Origin: Heyndrickxia camelliae
GTDB lineage: Bacteria > Bacillota > Bacilli > Bacillales > Bacillaceae_C
DNA: 64,000 bases
Assembly (NCBI RefSeq): GCF_002844575.1
Contig: NZ_PIQO01000005.1
Span: forward strand, 62,001 to 126,000
Reading direction: 5' to 3'
Shown: positions 35,282 through 44,562 of the stretch, one piece after another
How positions within the stretch are numbered: the stretch's first letter is position 1
Layout of the letters: each line of letters starts with the position of its first letter
The notes under the pieces: generated by a model
What the model was told of the DNA's origin: nothing
The model's input: the letters and a program-made list of their open reading frames with translations, nothing else
Database searches by the model: none
Translations under genes and position numbers: made by a program

Positions 35282-36574
35282 TTACTCTGTCTTCAATAAC
35301 ATCCTCATTCCGAAAAAGGCTGCCCATGATTTATTTTGTTTATTAAAATAAAATCGAATAACTCTGCCATTCTCACTAACAAGGGTTTGATTTTCTCCAA
35401 CTTCCAATGGCCATTTATCATTTTCTACTATTGCGTACAAACGATGATCCTCCAAACGAATTTCTAAATGTGAACCTTCTTTGGATTGGTACGTTCCAAC
35501 ATAAGACATCAATTCTTCTGCCGAAACATTTTCTGCAATAGGTTCCACACTTCTTTTCTCCTCAAGGGTAATCCCAAGGGCTGTATTTACTGCTTCCAAC
35601 CAAATATCCCTGGCCGGAGCGCCGGACACATTTGTTAAAACTACTGCAACAAGCCCCTCCTCCGGAACAAAACCAAAATTAGATGAAACACCAGGTTGAC
35701 CGCCGCCATGTTCCACTAAGGTAACGCCATGATAATGAGGGGTCACCTCTAAAGCATAGCCGTAATAGGAATTCGTAGCATATTGAATAACGGGTTTCCA
35801 CATCTTTTCAATATATCCCGTTGGAAGGATATCTTGCTTCTGATTAATATATATGAATCCATATTTCAGTAAATCATGAACTGTCGAACGGATACCGCCG
35901 CCAACCTCATAGTTCCCCAGAGGTGGCCAGGGCTGCTTTTGATAGTGGCCATCTGTAAAAACATATGGAGTAGAAACATTGTCCATTTTAGCTAATTCTT
36001 CCAGGCTAAAAGTGGAGCGGTACATTTTCAATGGGGTGAGTATTCGTTCCGTAACAAAACGCCTGAATAAGCATCCGGTAACGTTTTCAATAATAGCGCC
36101 AAGTAATAGAAAGGTATCATTACAATAGCTAAAATATTCTCCAGGACTACCCAATATATCGTGGTCATCCCCAGCCAAGTAATCCAAATGCTCTTCAAGC
36201 TTGTTTAATTCCTCTCTCCGTTTTAACGGTGCCAAACCGGTAGAATGGGTTAACAAATGGTGAATTTTAATAGAATCCATCTCTGTTATCGTAGGTATGC
36301 TGAATTCAGGCAAGTATTTCGTAACCGGATCCTCTATGGAAAGTTTTCCTTCCGCTTCTAAAATGGAAATCGCAAGTGCAGTAAAAGATTTCGTAACAGA
36401 AGCGATGCCAAAAATAGTATTCGTATTGACTAACTCCTGTGTTTCCAAATCTTGTACCCCATATCCTTTTTCATATAGAATCTTACCATTCTTACTGACT
36501 GCAATGGCCAGCCCTGGAATATGCTCCAACTCCATTCGTTCATACACTCTCTTTTCAAAAGTTGCCCAATCCAT
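35282..36574 (-). CDS. Serine hydrolase, class C beta-lactamase-like
   Basis: A protein of about 430 aa. The N-terminal 330 residues form the penicillin-binding fold: S-x-x-K in GIASVTKSFTALAI, Y-x-N in FSYCNDTFLLLG, and HGGGQPG in place of the KTG triad. A C-terminal lipocalin-like domain (DUF3471-type, LMSYVGTYQSKEGSH) follows. There is no signal peptide, so it is probably a cytoplasmic esterase or D-amino-acid peptidase rather than a resistance enzyme. ATG 36574 is 8 nt after AGAGG; GTG/ATG at 36583/36580 are alternatives. Confidence 0.85.
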   Translation of the reverse strand: MDWATFEKRVYERMELEHIPGLAIAVSKNGKILYEKGYGVQDLETQELVNTNTIFGIASVTKSFTALAISILEAEGKLSIEDPVTKYLPEFSIPTITEMDSIKIHHLLTHSTGLAPLKRREELNKLEEHLDYLAGDDHDILGSPGEYFSYCNDTFLLLGAIIENVTGCLFRRFVTERILTPLKMYRSTFSLEELAKMDNVSTPYVFTDGHYQKQPWPPLGNYEVGGGIRSTVHDLLKYGFIYINQKQDILPTGYIEKMWKPVIQYATNSYYGYALEVTPHYHGVTLVEHGGGQPGVSSNFGFVPEEGLVAVVLTNVSGAPARDIWLEAVNTALGITLEEKRSVEPIAENVSAEELMSYVGTYQSKEGSHLEIRLEDHRLYAIVENDKWPLEVGENQTLVSENGRVIRFYFNKQNKSWAAFFGMRMLLKTE

Positions 36575-36616
36575 TTCCATCACCTCTTATAAAAGTACTA
36601 CTATTATAGTATCAAA

Positions 36617-36644
36617 ATATGGGACCTGACCCTTCATCCCATAT
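36617..36644. repeat. Short palindromic element
   Basis: ATATGGGA / TCCCATAT, enclosing CCTGACCCTTCA. It sits in the upstream region of the serine hydrolase gene. Confidence 0.45.
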
Positions 36645-36841
36645 GCAAATCTTTTTACCTTATACACCTAAAATCTTATAATATAGATAAAAGTTCATTT
36701 CAGCAGCATTTTTGCCATTTCTGAGATTTTGCGAGATTGGATGACATGCAGCGCTGACTTCACCTCAACTTCAATATTACTCTCTTAAAAAATGCTCGTG
36801 TTAAATCCAATCTCTTATGATCAAAAAATAGGAGATGAAAG

Positions 36842-37624
36842 ATGATGGGATTATTAAATAAAGAAATAACCATCATGAACTTTGACGAAACGTATTTTAC
36901 ACAGCAAAAACTTCAACAATTTCCACATGAAAACATTAATGTTCAGCAATTAAAACATGTTAATCTGTATTGTGAAGAAGATTCTATCACCAGGCTGTAT
37001 AGCTTTTTGCAAAAAAGACAGCGAAGAGGAATTACGTTTATTGGTAGTGGAAACTATCATTATGTTACTTATTTATTATTAAAAGAAATGAAAAAACCAT
37101 TTACTTTAGTGTTATTCGATAATCACCCTGACCTTAGCCAGCACCAAGGAGATCGTCTGCTCTCTTGTGGATCGTGGGTCTCTTATGCTCTTTCCAACAA
37201 CCCACTCTTGAAAAAAGTCGTCATTATTGGTCCCACTGTCCAGCAAGCGGCGAGTATTCATAACCCGCGTATATCTGTATATTCATTCAAGGATAAACAA
37301 ACCTATTCAACAACAGCTATTCTATCTGCTATTCCAACCGATAACGTATATATAAGTATTGATAAAGATGTCTTAAATACAAACGAGGTTCAAACAAACT
37401 GGGATCAAGGTGTGATGACAGTCGATATGTTAATCCACTACTTAACGTCTATCCTTCAGTTTAAAAAAGTAGAGGGGGTGGACATTTGCGGAGAAGAAAA
37501 GCTGTCTCCTCTCCAAGCCATACTGCCGGACTATCAAACCATTATTCTTAAAAATGAAAAGGCAAATCTAAAAATTTTACAAAGCTGCCTAAAAGAAGCT
37601 GCAGTAACATTAAAAGGTGCTTAG
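36842..37624 (+). CDS. Arginase-fold (ureohydrolase family) protein
   Basis: A 260-aa protein, shorter than typical arginases. All six dimanganese ligands can be placed: H73 in GSGNYHYVT, D93/H95/D97 in LFDNHPDLS, and D174/D176 in ISIDKDVLN. The usual guanidine-loop sequences are not evident, so the substrate may not be arginine or agmatine. It starts at 36842 with ATG ATG behind GGAGATG. It is isolated and ends at a symmetric terminator shared with the convergent FCD fragment. Confidence 0.75.
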   Translation: MMGLLNKEITIMNFDETYFTQQKLQQFPHENINVQQLKHVNLYCEEDSITRLYSFLQKRQRRGITFIGSGNYHYVTYLLLKEMKKPFTLVLFDNHPDLSQHQGDRLLSCGSWVSYALSNNPLLKKVVIIGPTVQQAASIHNPRISVYSFKDKQTYSTTAILSAIPTDNVYISIDKDVLNTNEVQTNWDQGVMTVDMLIHYLTSILQFKKVEGVDICGEEKLSPLQAILPDYQTIILKNEKANLKILQSCLKEAAVTLKGA

Positions 37625-37663
37625 TAAGAAATAAACAAGTTTAGATTGGAAGTAAAAAATCAA

Positions 37664-37703
37664 AAAAATTAGCATGAAATACACATCTTCATGCTAATTT
37701 TTC
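37664..37703. terminator. Bidirectional terminator
   Basis: A perfect 15-bp AAAAATTAGCATGAA / TTCATGCTAATTTTT stem between convergent genes. Confidence 0.9.
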
Positions 37704-37717
37704 TTATTTTGCATATT

Positions 37718-38065
37718 CTATCTGTTTTCACCGTCACCAAATAAGTGGATGCAAAAGTCTAAGTCGGACTGTAAATGTTCTTTCATAAGACTTTCCGTTT
37801 TTTCTCCGTCCCTTTCTTTAATTGCCTTATAAATGTTTTCAAGTTCGTCAATTAAGAACGGCCGATTGTAATATACAACGGTATGTCTAAAAAGATAGAT
37901 GATGGATTGCATACAGTCTACAATATCAATCATGACAGGGTTATTACTCGCCTGGACTATGATCTCATGAAAACCTTCATTGGCATTCATAATTTCCTCT
38001 ATAGTCCTGCATCTTCCAATCTCTACACATTGATAAAACAGGATAAGCGTTTTTATAGCTCTCAT
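37718..38065 (-). pseudogene. GntR-family regulator fragment: FCD domain only
   Basis: A 115-aa protein containing the C-terminal ligand-binding FCD helices: NANEGFHEIIVQASNNPVM, MQSIIYLFRHTVVYYN and ESLMKEHLQSDLDFCIH. The winged-helix DNA-binding half that should precede it is missing; upstream lie a hairpin terminator and AT-rich sequence. It is probably a 5'-truncated relic, though a free-standing FCD protein cannot be excluded. Confidence 0.65.
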
Positions 38066-38120
38066 TCCGGTACGGTGTATTAACTATAATTATGATTATT
38101 TCTTAAGGTTTATTTATGAA

Positions 38121-38155
38121 AGAATTCAGAGTTTCTTACTCTGGATTCTTTTTTT
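38121..38155 (+). terminator. Terminator-like hairpin
   Basis: An AGAATTCAGAG / CTCTGGATTCT stem and seven T. No complete plus-strand gene ends just before it. Confidence 0.7.
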
Positions 38156-38246
38156 GGGGGATATAAGAGTAGTAATTCTATACGCTATTATAGATTACAT
38201 AGTGTGTATCTTTTCAACAAATAAAAACGTAATTGTTAAAAAGTGG

Positions 38247-38280
38247 TTGACACGCATGTGTATGAACCATATAATACACA
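38247..38280 (+). promoter_or_regulatory. Promoter P1 with operator dyad O1 of the YtrA-type operon
   Basis: TTGACA (38247-38252), 17-nt spacer, TATAAT (38270-38275): a perfect consensus sigma-A promoter. TGTGTAT-N10-ATACACA (38257-38280) overlaps the spacer and the -10 element, as expected for a GntR/YtrA repressor. Confidence 0.85.
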
Positions 38281-38287
38281 CAAAAGG

Positions 38288-38307
38288 TGTATTAATCATG
38301 TAATACA
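38288..38307. promoter_or_regulatory. Operator dyad O2
   Basis: TGTATTA-N6-TAATACA, a perfect inverted repeat between the two promoters, with the same TGTAT/ATACA half-sites. Confidence 0.6.
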
Positions 38308-38315
38308 TAGTTTGT

Positions 38316-38347
38316 TTTACCTTTAGTGTATGAACTATATAATACAC
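38316..38347 (+). promoter_or_regulatory. Promoter P2 with operator dyad O3
   Basis: TTTACC, 16-nt spacer, TATAAT (38338-38343). GTGTAT-N10-ATACAC (38326-38347) repeats the O1 arrangement 23 bp before the gntR start codon. Confidence 0.75.
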
Positions 38348-38369
38348 ACACTAAACAGGAGTTGTTTCT

Positions 38370-38759
38370 ATGAAGATTAACTTTAATAATCGTGATCCTG
38401 TGTATGTACAGGTTGTTCGGTATTTCAAGGAACAGATTGCCATTGGTATGCTCGAGAGCGGTCAAGAAATTCCTTCGAGAAGAGAGCTTGCATCCATGTT
38501 GAAAATTAATCCGAATACCGCGCAAAGAGCCTATAAAGAAATGGAGGAGCAAGGGTTGATTCATACTGAAAAAAACTTTCCAAGTCGAATTACAAGCGAT
38601 GAGTCGATATTAAATAAGGTTCGTTCAGAGCTCATCATGGAAGCTGTGGATTCATTCATTCAATCGATAAGACCAATCAATGTTCCAGTGGACGAATTGC
38701 TGCACATTGTAAAAGAAAAATACCAGTCAGCCAACATTGGAAGGGAGGAAATAGAGTGA
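38370..38759 (+). CDS. GntR family (YtrA subfamily) transcriptional repressor
   Basis: A 129-aa short GntR regulator. It has an N-terminal winged helix with PVYVQVVRYFKEQIAIGML, ESGQEIPSRRELASMLKINP and NTAQRAYKEMEEQGLIHTE, then only about 50 residues of effector domain, the YtrA type. It starts at 38370 after CAGGAG. Its stop overlaps the GTG of the ATPase gene by 4 bp. It most likely represses its own ABC operon through the dyads at 38257-38347; in relatives, cell-envelope antibiotics induce the operon. Confidence 0.9.
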   Translation: MKINFNNRDPVYVQVVRYFKEQIAIGMLESGQEIPSRRELASMLKINPNTAQRAYKEMEEQGLIHTEKNFPSRITSDESILNKVRSELIMEAVDSFIQSIRPINVPVDELLHIVKEKYQSANIGREEIE

Positions 38760-39445
38760 TTGAATTACAAAATGTGACGAAAAGATTTGGACGTAAAAAA
38801 GTGCTAAATGGTGTTTCTTTTACGGTAAATAAAGGTGAAATTACTAGTCTAATTGGTATAAACGGTGTAGGGAAGACGACGACATTGAAGGCCATTTTGG
38901 GTCTTACACCTATCCAAAGCGGGAGTATTCTTATCGACGGGGAAAAATTAAATAAAAACAGCTATGACAAAATAACGTTCATTCCTGATGCAATAACTGT
39001 TCCGCCCAAGATGACCATTCATGAGGCAATGGTATTTATGAATGACTTCTATCATAGCTGGAATCAAACTAGAGCAGATGAATTATTGACTTTTTTTAAA
39101 TTAGATAAAGGTGACCAAGTTTCTGAATTGTCAAAAGGAAATGTTGCGAAAGTGAATTTGTTATTAGGTCTTTGTTTAGATGTGGATTATATTTTAATGG
39201 ATGAGCCATTTTCTGGAATTGATATTTTTAGTAGAGAGCAAATTGCTGAGGTATTCACGAGCCGTCTTGTGGAAGACAGAGGGGTTCTTATTACTACCCA
39301 TGAGATTAATGATATTGAGCATTTAATAGATAAGGTTGTACTAATGGATAACGGAACGGTTTTAAAAGAATTCCATACAGAGGAAATTAGGCTAACCGAA
39401 GGGAAATCAGTTGTGGATGTCATGAGAGAGGTGTATCAGCCATGA
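38756..39445 (+). CDS. ABC transporter ATP-binding protein
   Basis: A 229-aa ATPase. Walker A is GINGVGKTT (about residue 35), the signature is SELSKGNVAKVNLLLGL (a degenerate LSGGQ), and Walker B is YILMDEPFSGID, followed by the H-loop TTHEINDIEHL. It drives the permease encoded next. The GTG start overlaps gntR by 4 bp, and the stop overlaps the permease ATG by 4 bp (ATGA), so translation is coupled. Confidence 0.93.
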   Translation: MIELQNVTKRFGRKKVLNGVSFTVNKGEITSLIGINGVGKTTTLKAILGLTPIQSGSILIDGEKLNKNSYDKITFIPDAITVPPKMTIHEAMVFMNDFYHSWNQTRADELLTFFKLDKGDQVSELSKGNVAKVNLLLGLCLDVDYILMDEPFSGIDIFSREQIAEVFTSRLVEDRGVLITTHEINDIEHLIDKVVLMDNGTVLKEFHTEEIRLTEGKSVVDVMREVYQP

Positions 39446-40278
39446 ATAAGTTTTTAAAGCTAGTAAACTTTGAAATGAATCGTTTTCGAAAATTTTTCTT
39501 TGTCCTATTACTTATTACCTTCGTGCTGCAATTTGCTGGTGTTATTGTAACATCATTTTCATTTACACACAGAGCAAATAAGATGATGGCAGAGATGTCG
39601 ATGACTCCGGCACAATTTGTAAAGGAAAATGGGTATGCGAGTTTTGAAATTGTTTCAAAATCATTATGGTTTATGGGTCCAATAGCTATCTGTGCAGTGG
39701 TGCTTGGTTTGTATATTTTCTTGATTTGGTATCGGGATTGGTTTGGGAAAAACACCTTTATTTTTCGCTTGCTTATGCTCCCAACTTCTAGAATCAATCT
39801 TTTTTTATCCAAAGCTGCAGCGATATTTTTATATGTACTAGGGCTAATTGCCTTTCAACTCATCATACTCCCATTTGAGAATGCCTTATTTAAAGGGATT
39901 GTACCTAGCGAATTAAAATATGACTTGGGGATAAGAGCGTTACTTGGATCAAATGAATATATGAGTTTGATCATTCCTCATTCTTTTTTCAATTTTGTTA
40001 TTTATTACGGTGCGGGACTTGTCAGCATCTTCATTATTTTTACAGGAATATTATTTGAAAGAAGCTATCGTCTGAAAGGGATTATTCTGGGGATTGTTTA
40101 TTGTGCTGTAGCAGCCGTTGTTTTATTTTCTCCATTTATAGTAGCAGGAATAGTATTAAAAAATAGAATTTTTTATCCGATTGAAGTACTTGGTTTGTCC
40201 ATCATTACTGCTTTGATTGTATTATTTGGTTCCTTGTCCGTAAGCGGCTATTTACTAAAGAATAAGGTAACAGTTTAG
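39442..40278 (+). CDS. ABC transporter permease
   Basis: A 278-aa membrane protein with six TM helices, the first at about 18-38 and the last at about 250-270, and a large extracytoplasmic segment around residues 40-75. No binding protein is encoded, so this is probably an export or sensing type ABC system, as in YtrBC-like operons. The ATG at 39442 overlaps the ATPase stop. Confidence 0.85.
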   Translation: MNKFLKLVNFEMNRFRKFFFVLLLITFVLQFAGVIVTSFSFTHRANKMMAEMSMTPAQFVKENGYASFEIVSKSLWFMGPIAICAVVLGLYIFLIWYRDWFGKNTFIFRLLMLPTSRINLFLSKAAAIFLYVLGLIAFQLIILPFENALFKGIVPSELKYDLGIRALLGSNEYMSLIIPHSFFNFVIYYGAGLVSIFIIFTGILFERSYRLKGIILGIVYCAVAAVVLFSPFIVAGIVLKNRIFYPIEVLGLSIITALIVLFGSLSVSGYLLKNKVTV

Positions 40279-40287
40279 GAGGGTAAT

Positions 40288-41472
40288 ATGAAACGGTATA
40301 TTAGTTCGATTGTTATAGTAGCAGTTTTACTTTTAACTCTCAGCACTTTCTATATTTATTCAGCAGTGTCAGCGAGTCCATTTCCACATTTTAAAATAGA
40401 AAAGGAAAGCGGAGACGCAAAAGAAATCAGAACCCTTCAAATCACTGGAGGTTATGGTTTAGGGAATGGTCATGAAAACTTTAATTTATCATGGAATGGA
40501 ACAGTTTATAGCAGTGAAGTTTCATTTTTAGATAGATTCAATAATGGTACAAAGAGAATGAAAGAGTTAAGGAAACAGTATAAGAATTTTATGCGAGGAA
40601 AGATGGAGGAAAATTCCTTTTATCAGGATAAAGTTTGGCTTATTTATGCGGACACCTCCTCTAACTGGAGCGGAAGTACTAAAAATCCATATCTTGAAAT
40701 TTCCTTGCTGAAGAAAAAAGATAAAAAGAATACGAAAATTCATATTCCTCTTTCAAAACAAAATCATTATGTTACGGTGGATGATGTCCAACTTGTGGGA
40801 AAGCAATTGAAAATAGCTACCCAAAATACCGTAGCATCTAAAGAAAATGACTTCAATGAAATACATGTATATACGGTTGACATTACTAATCAAAAACTTG
40901 TAAAAGATGAAACAATCCAACCAGGGGTTTCGAATCAAAGGCTACAAAAAAATACTTATATTAATATTCAAAATCTACAAGATACAAACATCTCAGATCC
41001 AAGTAAATATGTATTATATAATATTTCTTTAATGAAAACTACGAGCAGAGGTAGAGACCAGATTCTTAATAGAGAGTTAATTGCTTACAACACCGAAACT
41101 TCCAAAAAAGAACTCATTAAACTGCCAAAAACAATAAACATAGAAGAGCTGGTATCTTTTCATGGAGATGTTATCTATTTTGTTACAATGAATCCAAATG
41201 AATTAAAACTTACAGCCTATAATTTCATCAATCAACGCGTAGAAAATGAGTTTAGTATAAACAGACAGAATGCCGATACGTCGATTTATGCCATTAAAAA
41301 TGAAAAGCTATACTTGTGCATACCTTATTTACAAGGTAAAACTGCAGGCGTTTTAAATGTATATGATGTAAAAACAAGTAAAAAATTATTCCAAGGTAAT
41401 ATTGTAAATGTAGAAAAATACAAAAAATGGAATAGGTTATCTTTAGATTTTTATGACATGGAAATAGATTAA
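40288..41472 (+). CDS. Membrane-anchored extracytoplasmic protein of the ABC operon
   Basis: A 394-aa protein with one N-terminal TM or signal anchor (YISSIVIVAVLLLTLSTFYI), then an extracellular domain of about 365 residues rich in beta strands with repeated spacing (for example IHVYTVDITNQKLVKDE and IYAIKNEKLYLCIPYL), suggestive of a beta-propeller. I recognise no named family. AGGAGG lies 8 nt before the ATG, and the 9-nt gap after the permease puts it in the same operon. It may sense or bind the transported compound (inference). Confidence 0.7.
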   Translation: MKRYISSIVIVAVLLLTLSTFYIYSAVSASPFPHFKIEKESGDAKEIRTLQITGGYGLGNGHENFNLSWNGTVYSSEVSFLDRFNNGTKRMKELRKQYKNFMRGKMEENSFYQDKVWLIYADTSSNWSGSTKNPYLEISLLKKKDKKNTKIHIPLSKQNHYVTVDDVQLVGKQLKIATQNTVASKENDFNEIHVYTVDITNQKLVKDETIQPGVSNQRLQKNTYINIQNLQDTNISDPSKYVLYNISLMKTTSRGRDQILNRELIAYNTETSKKELIKLPKTINIEELVSFHGDVIYFVTMNPNELKLTAYNFINQRVENEFSINRQNADTSIYAIKNEKLYLCIPYLQGKTAGVLNVYDVKTSKKLFQGNIVNVEKYKKWNRLSLDFYDMEID

Positions 41473-41544
41473 TGATAAACAGCCGTTATTAGAATTTAAT
41501 AATGGCCGTTTAAACTAAAAAAACCAAATCAGGGAGGGAAAAAT

Positions 41545-42126
41545 ATGATGATTCGCAATAAAGTGGATAGAAAGATTAAACGGATTCTATTACCTATATT
41601 ACGAGAATACGGATTTATTAGCATGAATTGCCGTAATTATTATGCCCTCCATAAAGAATGTATTTGGGTATTGAATTTAGATCATGTTGGAAATTATATT
41701 TCTGACTTATCAGGTTGGTCAGCTCAATCTTTAAATGCTATGGTTGGAATATATTTTAACTTTATTCCTCCCATCTGGAATGAGAACAACCGAAGAGAAA
41801 AATTTCCAACGTATGATGAGTGTCAGTTACAAATGGAATTATGCAGTCAAAAATGGCAAAAAGATAATACTTGGTGGTTTTGTTCGGACGGAAAAAATAT
41901 GGAAGAGATAATGGACGATATTAAAAATACCTTTCTATTAACTGGTGTGCCATGGTTGGAAAGGTATTCCAATATTGAACATGCTTTTAAAAAAATCGAG
42001 GGTGAAGTAAATTCATATCATAAATTTTATAAAGCCAAATGCTTTGCCAAGCACTTAAAGCAATGGGATAAATATGAGAAATATGATCGTCTATTTAGAA
42101 ACGAGGCCATAAAATTTGGTGAATGA
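41545..42126 (+). CDS. Hypothetical protein, possibly DUF4304-like
   Basis: A 193-aa soluble protein. The N-terminal ILLPILREYGFISMNCRNYY and the aromatic VLNLDHVGNYISDLSGWSA resemble DUF4304-type proteins, which start with a helix and the phrase 'L...GF'. The identification is weak. Two GAGGG sites precede the ATG at 41545. It may be a separate unit after the ABC operon. Confidence 0.5.
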   Translation: MMIRNKVDRKIKRILLPILREYGFISMNCRNYYALHKECIWVLNLDHVGNYISDLSGWSAQSLNAMVGIYFNFIPPIWNENNRREKFPTYDECQLQMELCSQKWQKDNTWWFCSDGKNMEEIMDDIKNTFLLTGVPWLERYSNIEHAFKKIEGEVNSYHKFYKAKCFAKHLKQWDKYEKYDRLFRNEAIKFGE

Positions 42127-42260
42127 AGGATAAGGAAGAATCGCTGTCATAAAACGATAAAGGGGCAGGAGAGTAATCGTCGGACACAAGAAGAGGTTAT
42201 TCCTGTTCTTCACATAACAATACGCTTTAGTTTATCATTAGGTATTCAAGCTATCTAACT

Positions 42261-42288
42261 GGATCCGTACATTGGATTCTTTTTTTTG
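42261..42288 (+). terminator. Terminator
   Basis: A GGATCC / GGATTC stem with a 7-nt loop and eight T. The rest of 42127-42430 shows no gene. Confidence 0.55.
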
Positions 42289-42430
42289 CTTTTTATAAGA
42301 GAGATATATTAGAATTAAGGGAATAGATGGAATTATCAAAAATAAAATAAATGAAGTGGCAACCTAAAAGATGCGTGTACATGTGCTACTTGATATTTTT
42401 ACTTAAAGAAAAGAAGGATGTATTAGCTCG

Positions 42431-43678
42431 ATGAAAAATAATCATGACATACTAGAAATAAAAGGGCAGACGAATTTAAGGCGGCTAAAATTAGCGCTTA
42501 TATTAGGATCGCTTACCGCTTTTGGTCCATTATCGATTGATATGTATTTACCCGCACTGCCAACCTTAACAAAACAACTTCAAACTAGTGCCTCCGTTGC
42601 ACAGTTGAGCCTGACAGCCTGTCTTATTGGGATGGCAGCAGGACAGCTTTTTATTGGCCCGCTAAGCGATGTCAAGGGAAGGAGAAAACCATTGCTAATG
42701 ACCCTCATTCTTTATGCCATTGCGTCCCTGTTATGTGCGGTGAGTTCCTCTATCTGGATGCTTATTATTTTGCGTTTTATCCAGGGGGCATCTGGTGCTG
42801 CTGGCATTGTCATTGCTCGGGCATCTGTGCGGGATATGTTTTCCGGAACCGAGCTAACCAAATTTTTTGCGCTATTAATGCTTGTGAATGGCGCAGCACC
42901 AATTTTGGCACCGATTGTTGGGGGGCAAATTCTTCATTTCGTTTCTTGGCGCGGAGTATTTATCGTATTATTCTTTATCGGAATACTTATGTGGACTACG
43001 GTTGTATTTGGATTAAAGGAAACATTGCCAATCGAAAGGCGAGCAAAAGGGAATCTCTCCCACACTTTCTCCGCTTACCTTCGCTTATTGAAAGATCGTG
43101 ACTTTATGAGTTTTGCCTTTTCACAAGGATTTGTTTCCGCCGCGATGTTCGCGTATATTTCCGGTTCTCCGTTCGTGCTGCAGGAGATCTATGGGGTTTC
43201 TCCTCAAGTATTCAGTGTTATTTTTGCGATAAATGGGATTGGGATTATTATCGCTTCGCAAGTCACGGGGAGGCTTGCAGGAAAAATTTCTGAGCTGAAG
43301 TTATTTATCTTTGGGATAAGTTTAGCTGCTGTTGGCGGGGCTATTTTCCTGTTAGTCATCCTGACAGGAGGAGGTTTAATTGCTGTAATCCCTTCTCTAT
43401 TCATAGTAGTTTCTTGCGTAGGGATAGTAGGTACTACTTCCTTTTCCTTAGCAATGCAAAATCAAAGTAATGCAGCAGGAAGTGCATCGGCTTTACTTGG
43501 ACTCTTGCCGTTTATTTTCGGATCAATCGCAGCGCCACTTGTTGGAATTGGCGGCAGCCACACTGCATTGCCAATGGCAATTGTTATTGCTGTATGTGAT
43601 ATTGGAGCACTGTTCTTATTTTTGCTAATTAAAAAAGGCAACCGGAAAGAAGTAGCACCACAACACACTATTCAATAA
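42431..43678 (+). CDS. Bcr/CflA family multidrug efflux MFS transporter
   Basis: A 415-aa protein with 12 TM helices. SIDMYLPALPTLTKQLQTS at the N-terminus is the DHA1 Bcr/CflA hallmark, GPLSDVKGRRKPLLMTL is MFS motif A, and GASGAAGIVIARASVRDMF is motif C-like. It exports drugs or dipeptides using the proton gradient. The start at 42431 has AAGGATG nearby. It has its own terminator. Confidence 0.9.
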   Translation: MKNNHDILEIKGQTNLRRLKLALILGSLTAFGPLSIDMYLPALPTLTKQLQTSASVAQLSLTACLIGMAAGQLFIGPLSDVKGRRKPLLMTLILYAIASLLCAVSSSIWMLIILRFIQGASGAAGIVIARASVRDMFSGTELTKFFALLMLVNGAAPILAPIVGGQILHFVSWRGVFIVLFFIGILMWTTVVFGLKETLPIERRAKGNLSHTFSAYLRLLKDRDFMSFAFSQGFVSAAMFAYISGSPFVLQEIYGVSPQVFSVIFAINGIGIIIASQVTGRLAGKISELKLFIFGISLAAVGGAIFLLVILTGGGLIAVIPSLFIVVSCVGIVGTTSFSLAMQNQSNAAGSASALLGLLPFIFGSIAAPLVGIGGSHTALPMAIVIAVCDIGALFLFLLIKKGNRKEVAPQHTIQ

Positions 43679-43681
43679 ATC

Positions 43682-43709
43682 TGTTTGGGACTTACTCCAA
43701 ACATTTTTT
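43682..43709 (+). terminator. Terminator after the MFS gene
   Basis: A TGTTTGG / CCAAACA stem followed by six T. Confidence 0.85.
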
Positions 43710-43884
43710 CTTTTATAAAGGGTGTTTTTCTATATTGTTGTGTTATATACATTCTACTCCATCCTAATAGGCTATTCGCATTGGTGTACTCCAATACAAA
43801 AGACAGATTCAAAAAAAGTTTATTGATTAAGAAAATGATAAACTAAATTTAACAAATAAATATAGAAGGGGAATTGAATAAACC

Positions 43885-44559
43885 ATGAGTGCACCCAAAA
43901 CAGTGATTGAAAAACTAAATTTAACAAAATATCCTACAAAGCTGATTTTGAACAAGCCTGAAGACATAAAGGATTTCAATGAATTGGAATATGATACGAT
44001 GATGAAGCAGGAGCAATATGATCTCGTTTTCCAGTTCATTTTTACGATAGAGGAATTCCTCCAAAACTTACAGTTCATAACCGAAAAACAAATAGTTAAG
44101 AACAATGGTTATTTATTCTTTGCGTATCCAAAAAAGAATAATCCACAATACAAGGAATACATTGACCGAGACCGTTTTTTACAAGAAATTAATCTAGATG
44201 AGGATGGATATGTACCTGGAGGTAATTTGAAATTTTCGAGAATGGTAAGTTTAAATGATGTGTTTACGGTTGTGGGTCTCAAATCAGCACCTAGGAAAAC
44301 GAAAAAGTTAACAAGTGCAAACAGCCAATGTGTCGACGATTATATTGCAAATGTAGAAGATATTAGGCAATATTTACAGTCAAAAGAAGAAATACTAAAT
44401 GCCTATAATCAATTAACCCCTGGATATCAAAAGGATTGGGCACGATATGTGTACAGTGCAAAACGCAAAGAAACACAAGAAAAACGCTTATTGGAAATGG
44501 AGAAGGTTTTAGGCGAGGGGTATAAAACGATGGATTTATATAGAAGGGATAAAAAGTAA
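43885..44559 (+). CDS. YdeI/OmpD-associated family protein
   Basis: A 224-aa protein. The C-terminal 60 residues hold the YdeI/OmpdA block: LTPGYQKDWARYVYSAKRKE, then KRLLEMEKVLGEGYKTMDLY. The N-terminal domain, about 130 aa, has a DUF3052-like feel (VIEKLNLTKYPTKLILNKPE). Family members in some bacteria protect against bacteriocins or antimicrobial peptides, but direct evidence is limited. It starts at 43885 after GAAGGGG. Confidence 0.75.
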   Translation: MSAPKTVIEKLNLTKYPTKLILNKPEDIKDFNELEYDTMMKQEQYDLVFQFIFTIEEFLQNLQFITEKQIVKNNGYLFFAYPKKNNPQYKEYIDRDRFLQEINLDEDGYVPGGNLKFSRMVSLNDVFTVVGLKSAPRKTKKLTSANSQCVDDYIANVEDIRQYLQSKEEILNAYNQLTPGYQKDWARYVYSAKRKETQEKRLLEMEKVLGEGYKTMDLYRRDKK

Positions 44560-44562
44560 TAA

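Noticed and set aside
35282-36583. Beta-lactamase resistance gene
   Set aside because: No signal peptide, HGG instead of KTG, and a DUF3471-type tail; better described as a serine hydrolase.
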